Shown here one piece after another: positions 53,620 through 59,163 of a stretch of 59,163 bases of DNA (its first letter is position 1; the number at the start of each line of letters is the position of its first letter). The DNA is from Candidatus Aminicenantota bacterium (lineage in GTDB: Bacteria > Acidobacteriota > Aminicenantia > Aminicenantales > Saccharicenantaceae), in NCBI GenBank assembly GCA_013178315.1, contig JABLWX010000025.1, positions 1 through 59,163 on the forward strand. Direction: 5' to 3'. The notes beneath the pieces are model-generated. The model was not told where the DNA came from. It ran no database searches and worked only from the letters and a program-made list of their open reading frames with translations. The position numbers and the translations under genes are program-made.

Positions 53620-55104
53620 TTATCTATCAGCCAGGAAATAGACTGACAGGAAGGATACGCGGGCAATACTGCCCATGATCTCGGGGTTGATGCGGTAAAT
53701 GGTGTCGCCCGTACCGTGGTAGGCCAGGTGCGGGCCGTTAGAACCGAGGCTGGCGCAGGGAATCCCCTTGAGGAAGAAAGGTGCAAAATCGGAGCTCCTG
53801 ACCCCGATGTTTCTGATCACCCCGTATCCCCTAATAATATTGATTTGCCGGTTGGCCTGTTCAATGGTTTCTTTGAGGAAGGAAGGTTCGGCGCTGACTC
53901 CGCACCAGGCGCCATCGCCTTCACCTTCCATGTCGAAATTGAACATGGCCACCACCCGGTCAAACCCGGCCGGCAGATGGTCAGCAAAGTAAGTGGAACC
54001 CTGCAGCCCCAGTTCCTCGCCTCCAAACAGGACAAACATGACCGACCTCTTGGGCTTCGGGTTCAGGGCAGCGAAAGCCCTGGCCAGGGTCATCACCACC
54101 GCCGAGCCGCTGGCGTTGTCGTCGGCTCCCGGGAAGAGCAGGCCCAGGTGACGGCCGCAGTGGTCGAAATGGCCGCCGATGATGATCAGTTCTTTCCTGA
54201 GCTTCGGGTCGGACCCTTCCACCCAGCCGGCGATGTTATAACCGGTGGAATCGGGGAAATTCCTGGAGCTAACCCGGTATGATAGCCGGGCCTTGAGGTC
54301 AAAGGAGATGGGCCGCTTGAAGGTCTGCAGGGCCTTCTTCAATTCGGCCGTGGTGGAGTTTATTTCCTTGAAAATCAGGTCGGCAGTTTTTTCGGTTATC
54401 ATGCCGGGCATGAAACCGGGGAGCCAGTCGCCGTTGGGGTTGGCCTGGGCTTCGGGATAGATGTAGATCAGGCCCAGGGCACCCTTTTCCCTGGCCACCT
54501 TCATCCTTGTCCGGTGTTCGTCGTGAGACTGGAACTCGCGCCGGCCGGGGTCGGGGGTTCCCCGGAAACAGAGAACAAATTTGCCTTTCACCTCGACTCC
54601 GGCATAATCGTCATAGTTGAGTTCGGGCGCGGAAATACCCCAGCCAACGAAGACCAGGCCGGCCGTGTGGTCTCCGGAGTCCGAGTAAAGAAGCGGCAGG
54701 AAATCCTTTTCCGGTTTCAGCTCCACCGTTTCGTATTGAGGCTGTCCGTCGCTTCCGGTCTTACCCGGCAGGTGAAGAATCATGGAAGCCTGGTCGATGA
54801 CGGTATGGGGAGAAAGATAAGACTGGAGATAACCGTTCCTGGCATCGAGCGGCCTCAGTCCCCATTCCTTGAATTTGGCTGCGGCCCAGCGGGCAGCCCG
54901 GGTATAGCCTTCATGGCCGGTCAGGCGGCCGGCAAATTCTTCCGAGGCCATGGTCCTGGTGAGCTGGTAGGCCAGGAGCGGGTCGATGCCACCCACCGCC
55001 TTCTGGAGACGGGTGGGCAGCTCGGCCGCAGCCAGCCAGCTGAAAATTGTAAGCGAGAGGACCAGAATTAATGACAGACAAGCCATTTTCTTTTTAGTTT
55101 CCAT
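53620..55104 (-). CDS. exported M28-family metallopeptidase (copy 1)
   Basis: A predicted periplasmic or secreted zinc aminopeptidase. A signal peptide (to about residue 27, AAAE) is followed by a PA-domain-containing region (SAPELNYDDYAGVEVKGKFV) and the M28 domain. Metal ligands are seen in GGHFDHCG, PGADDNASG, GGEELG, FNFDMEGEG and the C-terminal HLAYHGTGDT. It resembles the protein at 57160 throughout, so the two are paralogs. It probably processes peptides from outside the cell. psd follows 34 bases on. Confidence 0.94.
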   Translation of the reverse strand: METKKKMACLSLILVLSLTIFSWLAAAELPTRLQKAVGGIDPLLAYQLTRTMASEEFAGRLTGHEGYTRAARWAAAKFKEWGLRPLDARNGYLQSYLSPHTVIDQASMILHLPGKTGSDGQPQYETVELKPEKDFLPLLYSDSGDHTAGLVFVGWGISAPELNYDDYAGVEVKGKFVLCFRGTPDPGRREFQSHDEHRTRMKVAREKGALGLIYIYPEAQANPNGDWLPGFMPGMITEKTADLIFKEINSTTAELKKALQTFKRPISFDLKARLSYRVSSRNFPDSTGYNIAGWVEGSDPKLRKELIIIGGHFDHCGRHLGLLFPGADDNASGSAVVMTLARAFAALNPKPKRSVMFVLFGGEELGLQGSTYFADHLPAGFDRVVAMFNFDMEGEGDGAWCGVSAEPSFLKETIEQANRQINIIRGYGVIRNIGVRSSDFAPFFLKGIPCASLGSNGPHLAYHGTGDTIYRINPEIMGSIARVSFLSVYFLADR

Positions 55105-55135
55105 GAGCCTTCTCTCAAATTAAATTTTATAGGCG

Positions 55136-55144
55136 ATTATATCA
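55136..55144 (-). promoter_or_regulatory. extended -10 promoter element for the M28 gene
   Basis: TGATATAAT on the minus strand: a perfect TATAAT (55136-55141) with TG one base upstream. No good -35 is at the right distance. It is 30 bases before the ATG. Confidence 0.5.
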
Positions 55145-55206
55145 CATAACCGGATTCAGGCGGCAGGCAAAAGCGCCGGAACTTGAGCCGGGCCCCGGCA
55201 GGATCT

Positions 55207-55404
55207 TTATCTTTTCCGTCGCTTTTTCTTGCGGCTTATTTCTTTAAGAACGGCCTGGTGGAGAACTATGAAATAATAGGCAGCCAGGAAAACCAGCAGA
55301 ACCGCTCCGGCCAGCCAGCGGCCTCTTACCAGGTTCCATATGGAGTAAGATAGGAGACCCAGGAATAGGGCCAGGTGCGCAAAGGCAAACAGCCATTCGA
55401 ACAT
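55207..55404 (-). CDS. small hypothetical membrane protein
   Basis: A 65-residue product with two predicted membrane segments (about residues 5-24 and 29-49) and a strongly basic C-terminus (KEISRKKKRRKR). The coding composition and membrane pattern suggest a real gene, but there is no clear Shine-Dalgarno and I know no family. It lies between the M28 and cyclophilin genes in the same direction. Confidence 0.5.
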   Translation of the reverse strand: MFEWLFAFAHLALFLGLLSYSIWNLVRGRWLAGAVLLVFLAAYYFIVLHQAVLKEISRKKKRRKR

Positions 55405-55453
55405 CGGTCCGGTCGGGAACAGCCTTCGATCTTAACTTCGACTGTGGCTCAGT

Positions 55454-56026
55454 TTACTGAATCCTGGTAACAGAAATAATTATGATGGGTTCAACCGGAA
55501 CGTCGCGGTACATGCCCTTGGTGGTGGTGGCTACCTCGGCAATGGCATCGACCACTTCCATCCCCTGAATAACCTTGCCGAAAACGGCATAACCGAACTT
55601 CTTGGGATCGTTGGGCACGTGGTCGAGAAACGGATTGTCCACCAGGTTTATGAAGAACTGGCAGGTGGCGCTATCGATCTCAGGGGTCCTGGCCATGGCA
55701 ATCGTCCCGCGCAGGTTTTTTAACCCGTTGTTAGCCTCATTCTTGATTGGCGGCCGCTTTTCTTCCTTGGTTTGCAGGTCCGGGGTCAGACCGCCGCCCT
55801 GGACCATGAAGCCTTTGATCACCCGGTGAAAAATGGTGCCATCGTAGAACTTGTCTCCGACATAGGTCAGAAAGTTCTTGACGGTAATCGGGGCCTTGTC
55901 AGCGAACAGCTCAATCACTATGTCTCCCTTGCTGGTTTTCATCAGGATCCGGGGATTGGCCGCCAGCAGGGAGCTTATGGAGAAGATCAGGAGCAGGCTG
56001 AAAAAAATGAAAATAGCTTTATTCAT
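55454..56026 (-). CDS. exported cyclophilin-type peptidyl-prolyl isomerase
   Basis: A 190-residue prolyl isomerase for folding outside the cytoplasm. A signal peptide covers residues 1-22. The cyclophilin core shows [13 protein letters not shown] (catalytic Arg in FHRV), [21 protein letters not shown] and [24 protein letters not shown] precedes the ATG. An intrinsic promoter is seen just upstream. Confidence 0.95.
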   Translation of the reverse strand: MNKAIFIFFSLLLIFSISSLLAANPRILMKTSKGDIVIELFADKAPITVKNFLTYVGDKFYDGTIFHRVIKGFMVQGGGLTPDLQTKEEKRPPIKNEANNGLKNLRGTIAMARTPEIDSATCQFFINLVDNPFLDHVPNDPKKFGYAVFGKVIQGMEVVDAIAEVATTTKGMYRDVPVEPIIIISVTRIQ

Positions 56027-56049
56027 TTTCTACCTCCGAATAAGAACTT

Positions 56050-56078
56050 ACGATACCAAATAAAATAAAAATAATCAA
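56050..56078 (-). promoter_or_regulatory. predicted sigma70 promoter for the cyclophilin gene
   Basis: TTGATT (56073-56078), 17 bases, TATCGT (56050-56055) on the minus strand, in an AT-rich stretch. Confidence 0.4.
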
Positions 56079-56134
56079 TTTCAGGATTGTTGGCAGAAAT
56101 TTTGTCCCGAATTTCAGCTGCCGGGCGATATGGC

Positions 56135-56163
56135 TTGACTTTCCCGGTTGGAGGTGGGATAAA
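56135..56163 (+). promoter_or_regulatory. predicted sigma70 promoter for the beta-barrel protein gene
   Basis: TTGACT (56135-56140), 17 bases, GATAAA (56158-56163); the ATG follows at 56187 behind AAGGAGG. Confidence 0.5.
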
Positions 56164-56186
56164 ATGACTGAAAAGGAGGCTGCGAC

Positions 56187-57017
56187 ATGCCAAAATCGGC
56201 AGTCAGGACACTCGGGGCACTGCTTGTTTCATTCATGATTTTATCTTCTCCGCTGCTGGCGGACGGTAACCTGGAGTTTAACGTTCATTATTCCTACTGG
56301 ACGCTTAACGTGGTCCGGGGTCTGGTGGAGAAGATGGTCAGCGACACCCTGGAGAACGACCTCAAGGACCGCTTCCTGCAGCAGATTCAGGCGGACTATC
56401 CGACCCTGGTCGAGAGCGGTTACCAGCAGGATGTCAACTTCGATGCGCCGGGCCACAATGTCGGGTTTGAACTCCGCTTTTATCCGGGAGGACGGGGAGG
56501 AGCCTTCAGTCTCGGGCTGGCCGTCGAGCAGACCACCATGAAGATCTCTTTTCCATCGGTTACGGCCAGGCTGGACCTTGTCGACCTCAACCTGAACCAG
56601 ACGGCCACTTTCAACGGCCAGGCCGGCGGGGAATTCATCATCAAGCCGTTGTCCTTCCACCTTAACATGCGCTGGGAATTCCTGCCTTCCAAAGTTATCT
56701 CTCCTTACCTGACCATCGGGGCGGGAATCTCCACTTCCAAGAGCTTTTTCGATGCCCGGTACCGGTACGAGTACAGCGGAACGCTCACCCTTCCCGACAG
56801 TTCCACCGAACAGTATTCTGATTCCGATACCAAGACCCTGAGGCAGATCAAGGACGAGCGGCTGGCCGAGGGAAAGGACTTCCCGCTGAATTTCTTGCCC
56901 ATCTTTCAATTCAACCTCGGGTTGCGAGCCAGGCTATCCAGGGCCTTGAACCTGGTGGCCGACGTCGGAATCTTTGACGGGTTTCTTTTCCGTGGAGGAC
57001 TGTCCATCAGGATATAG
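56187..57017 (+). CDS. predicted outer-membrane beta-barrel protein
   Basis: This 276-residue protein has a signal peptide (to about residue 26, LLADG) and alternating hydrophobic/polar strands with aromatic residues at strand ends (VGFELRFYPGG, FSLGLAVEQTT, LTIGAGISTS, FQFNLGLRARLS). The last strand ends LSIRI, with a terminal hydrophobic residue suited to outer-membrane insertion. No enzyme motif is visible and the function is unknown. It has its own promoter and ribosome site. Confidence 0.8.
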   Translation: MPKSAVRTLGALLVSFMILSSPLLADGNLEFNVHYSYWTLNVVRGLVEKMVSDTLENDLKDRFLQQIQADYPTLVESGYQQDVNFDAPGHNVGFELRFYPGGRGGAFSLGLAVEQTTMKISFPSVTARLDLVDLNLNQTATFNGQAGGEFIIKPLSFHLNMRWEFLPSKVISPYLTIGAGISTSKSFFDARYRYEYSGTLTLPDSSTEQYSDSDTKTLRQIKDERLAEGKDFPLNFLPIFQFNLGLRARLSRALNLVADVGIFDGFLFRGGLSIRI

Positions 57018-57097
57018 AGCCGGCTGAAGTCTTCGGCCAGACAGGTCTGGTTGCCACCGGCGAACATGATACCTCACAGCTGATCCGCAGAATTTTT

Positions 57098-57127
57098 TTT
57101 ACACCGGCCCGAGACCTGCGGTAATAT
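57098..57127 (+). promoter_or_regulatory. predicted sigma70 promoter for the second M28 gene
   Basis: TTTACA (57098-57103), 18 bases, TAATAT (57122-57127), about 33 bases before the ATG at 57160; AGGGAGAAG is the ribosome site. Confidence 0.55.
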
Positions 57128-57159
57128 ATCTCCCTTAGATTTAAGCAGGGAGAAGTGCG

Positions 57160-58707
57160 ATGAAAAATAACTTCAGAGAAGCAGGCGGCTGGCTGATCAT
57201 CCTGGTGCTGGTCCTGTACCTGGGACAGCTGGCCACTCCGGCTCAAACTCGACCGGCGGATGACAGCCAGAAGTTGCTGCGGGTATTCCACACCATTTCC
57301 AGTAACACCCTTATTGAGTATGTCAGGGAGCTGACCCTGGAAAAGTATGCCGGTCGCCTGACCGGCACCGAGGGTTATAACCTTTCGGCAGCCTGGGTCA
57401 TCTCCAGGCTGAAAGAGTGGGGCGTGGAGCCGGCCGGGGATAACGGGACCTACCTCCAGGCCTTCCCCAATCCTTACACCCTGATCCTGGACAGGGGTGA
57501 AGTGTCCATGCATCTCAAGGTGGGCAAATCCGACCCGAAGAGCCAGGCCACTGTCAAGAAATACTATCTTTATGAGGATGAATATTTTCCCGGAGGCACC
57601 TCGGCCTCGGGCCAGGTCACGGCCGAGGTGGTTTACGTTGGTTACGGCATCACCGCTCCCGAGCTCGGTTACGATGATTATCGTGGTGTGGATGTCCGAG
57701 GAAAGATCGTCCTGATGGAAAATGAAGTTCCATACAGCCCGGACAAGGACCCGGAAACCTTTAAGAAGTGGCGCCCCTATTCCTTCCACCAGTACAAGCT
57801 GCAGAATGCTGCCGCTCACGGGGCCAAGGGCATGCTGTATTATTATGGGCCGATCTGCAATCCCAACAATGATTACATCGAAGGCTTCATCTACAGCCAT
57901 GTCGGCCTGACAGTGGTCGAAGATATCTTTGCCGGTACCGGCCGCACCTACCAGGCCACCGTGGAAAAAATCAGGACGGCCCTGCAACCCCAGTCTTTTG
58001 CCACCGGCAAGGTCTTCACCATCAGGAACAAGACCGAGCATCATCCTGAAGGCGTTGGTTATAACGTGCTGGCTAAAATAAAAGGGACCGACCCGGTGCT
58101 CGGGAATGAAGTCATCATAATCGGCGGGCATCTCGACCACCTGGGGCTTTTCCCGGAGCTGATGCCCGGGGCCAACGACGACGCCTCGGCAGTGGCTGTC
58201 ATGCTGGGTCTGGCCGAGGCCATCAGCAGGTGCGAGATAAAACCGAAAAGGACCATACTCTTCGCCTTCTTTGGAGCAGAGGAACAGGGAGTAAAAGGCT
58301 CCGAGTATTACGTCAAGAACCCGGTCTATCCGGTTGAAAAAACGGTGGGGCTAATTAACATGGATGGAGTGGGCAGCGGGGAGCGGATTTTTGCCCTGGC
58401 CGGGAAGAATTTCCCCTGGCTGTACGCTCCATTTGAAAAGGCCAATGCTGTCTACCTGCACCGGGAAATGGGTACCAATTTTTGGTCCAACCTGACCCGA
58501 CCGAGGCTGGATGCGGCCCGGTTCATGGACAGGAATATTCCGTCGCTGTCATTCTCCACTTCGGGTTTGAGGTTGCCCTATTCGACCTACCATAACACCC
58601 GGGATAATCTCAGCCTGATCAATCCCGAGATGCTGGAGGATATGACCAGGCTGATGTTCCTGGCGGTTATGGAACTGGCCAGTGCCCCGGCTGAAAGCCT
58701 TAAGTAA
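57160..58707 (+). CDS. exported M28-family metallopeptidase (copy 2)
   Basis: A 515-residue paralog of the protein at 53620. Signal sequence or anchor at residues 8-27; then the shared LTGTEGYNLSAAW and KEWGVEP region, a PA domain (GYGITAPELGYDDYRGVDV), and the M28 domain with metal ligands in GGHLDHLG, PGANDDASA, FGAEEQG, INMDGVG and TYHNTRDN. The catalytic Glu pair is kept. It is predicted to cut N-terminal residues from extracellular or periplasmic peptides. It has its own promoter, unlike copy 1's extended -10 type. Confidence 0.94.
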   Translation: MKNNFREAGGWLIILVLVLYLGQLATPAQTRPADDSQKLLRVFHTISSNTLIEYVRELTLEKYAGRLTGTEGYNLSAAWVISRLKEWGVEPAGDNGTYLQAFPNPYTLILDRGEVSMHLKVGKSDPKSQATVKKYYLYEDEYFPGGTSASGQVTAEVVYVGYGITAPELGYDDYRGVDVRGKIVLMENEVPYSPDKDPETFKKWRPYSFHQYKLQNAAAHGAKGMLYYYGPICNPNNDYIEGFIYSHVGLTVVEDIFAGTGRTYQATVEKIRTALQPQSFATGKVFTIRNKTEHHPEGVGYNVLAKIKGTDPVLGNEVIIIGGHLDHLGLFPELMPGANDDASAVAVMLGLAEAISRCEIKPKRTILFAFFGAEEQGVKGSEYYVKNPVYPVEKTVGLINMDGVGSGERIFALAGKNFPWLYAPFEKANAVYLHREMGTNFWSNLTRPRLDAARFMDRNIPSLSFSTSGLRLPYSTYHNTRDNLSLINPEMLEDMTRLMFLAVMELASAPAESLK

Positions 58708-58866
58708 GACTTCACCCGACCGGGCTGGCAGAGTTTTTTCACCATATCCTTTTTATTATTTATTTTTTAGCTCAAGTCTCGGGAACATGACCGCTCCCTT
58801 ATCGAATCCGGAGCCCGCGAACCGGATATCCTCATTTTCCGGTGAGACCAGCCGTCCTCGATTTTT
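58708..58866. other. AT-rich gap between convergent genes
   Basis: It holds a T-rich run near 58733-58768 and a short hairpin (ATCCGG/CCGGAT around 58806-58827). These may end both convergent transcripts, but neither is a clean terminator. Confidence 0.4.
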
Positions 58867-59163
58867 TTAAAGATGCAGCTCAACCGTGTCTTCGTCGTTC
58901 AACAGGTATTCCCTGGTCACCCGCAGGCCGCTAATCGTGCCCGGCTTGTTCCAGACCCGGGCGTAGTTGAGCTTCTCGGCAAAATCCTTGTGAACCTGCC
59001 GGGCCAGGTCCATTATGTTGCTACCTTTTCTAAGGATGAAGGGAGAGTCGTAATCTGGTTTCTTGCCCGGCACCTTGCTGTAAACCCTGACAATCTGTAG
59101 CAGGTCGAAGACCCGTCGTCTTAACGTTTCCAATCCCTCTGCCGTTACCGCAGATACCAGGAA
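58867..59163 (-). CDS. DRG/Obg-type GTPase, C-terminal TGS domain only (cut by window edge)
   Basis: The frame stays open to the right edge: the residues at 59134-59163 read FLVSAVTAEG, the G5 (SA) motif of an Obg/HflX-class GTPase, followed by LETLRRRVFDLLQIVRVYSK and a TGS domain (SPFILRKGSNIMDLARQVHKDF, ARVWNKPG, DTVELHL). This is the pattern of DRG-like GTPases. The GTPase domain proper lies outside the window. A TTG at 59133 is not the real start. Confidence 0.85.
   Translation of the reverse strand, partial: FLVSAVTAEGLETLRRRVFDLLQIVRVYSKVPGKKPDYDSPFILRKGSNIMDLARQVHKDFAEKLNYARVWNKPGTISGLRVTREYLLNDEDTVELHL

Noticed and set aside
57007..58140. 377-codon open frame on the minus strand opposite the second M28 gene
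   Set aside because: It lies antisense to a clear peptidase gene, has no family match that I can see, and its residue makeup is a mirror of the sense codons.
1..59163. tRNA, rRNA, CRISPR or transposase genes
   Set aside because: Looked for conserved tRNA arms, regular repeat-spacer arrays and DDE motifs on both strands and saw none; a covariance-model search would be decisive.

Overview
The window looks like chromosome from a Gram-negative-type bacterium of moderately high GC content. I infer a free-living lineage near Acidobacteriota or candidate phylum Aminicenantes (OP8), at moderate confidence. The supporting traits are a type IV pilus PilMNOPQ set with a secretin, exported M28 peptidases with signal peptides, an archaeal-type fructose-1,6-bisphosphate aldolase/phosphatase, an MglA-type GTPase and a DRG-like TGS GTPase. 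A DNPR motif in MurE predicts meso-diaminopimelate peptidoglycan. I saw no tRNA, rRNA, CRISPR array, insertion sequence or phage gene; this is ordinary core chromosome with a few unusual arrangements.

Layout. 1-8.2 kb: the 3' part of a PriA whose helicase motifs are eroded, then a minus-strand unit coaD-pilM-pilN-pilO-pilP-pilQ-lipoprotein. 8.3-17.3 kb: an exported-looking isoaspartyl methyltransferase, a large spermidine-synthase-like membrane protein, a phosphohexomutase with a DivIC/FtsB-like septum protein, SppA, and a secreted protein with a possible Cys-His-Asp site. 17.3-21 kb: an RRM protein, then a five-gene unit (small exported protein, ECF sigma factor, zinc-finger anti-sigma, TPR/HEAT-like exported protein, small exported protein). 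Three of its five products end in the same domain, and the unit closes with a clear terminator. This is the best candidate here for an undescribed system. 21-31.5 kb: an isocitrate/isopropylmalate-type dehydrogenase, TsaB, RimI, TruA, a TIGR00725/LOG-like protein, MglA-like GTPase, YifB/ComM-like ATPase, an amino acid permease, a radical SAM protein and an exported acetamidase-like protein.

31.7-48.7 kb: one tightly packed minus-strand division and cell wall cluster, mraZ-rsmH-ftsL-ftsI-murE-murF-mraY-murD-ftsW-murG-murC-ftsQ-ftsA-ftsZ, with hutI (histidine degradation) overlapping the end of ftsZ. It has a good sigma70 promoter and three MraZ-type repeats at its head; murB and ddl are absent from it. 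48.8-59.2 kb: a Nudix-DUF2007 fusion with the archaeal-type FBP aldolase/phosphatase, a psd-pssA-M23 peptidase unit (phosphatidylethanolamine synthesis plus wall hydrolysis), two paralogous M28 peptidases, an exported cyclophilin, a probable beta-barrel protein, and the 3' end of a DRG/Obg-type GTPase cut by the window edge.

Most of the gene content serves the cell envelope: wall precursor synthesis, septation, phospholipid head groups, pili, periplasmic folding and proteolysis, and a probable envelope-responsive sigma system. Several starts were moved downstream of the longest open frame because a Shine-Dalgarno sequence or family N-terminus fits better; these are noted in the entries.
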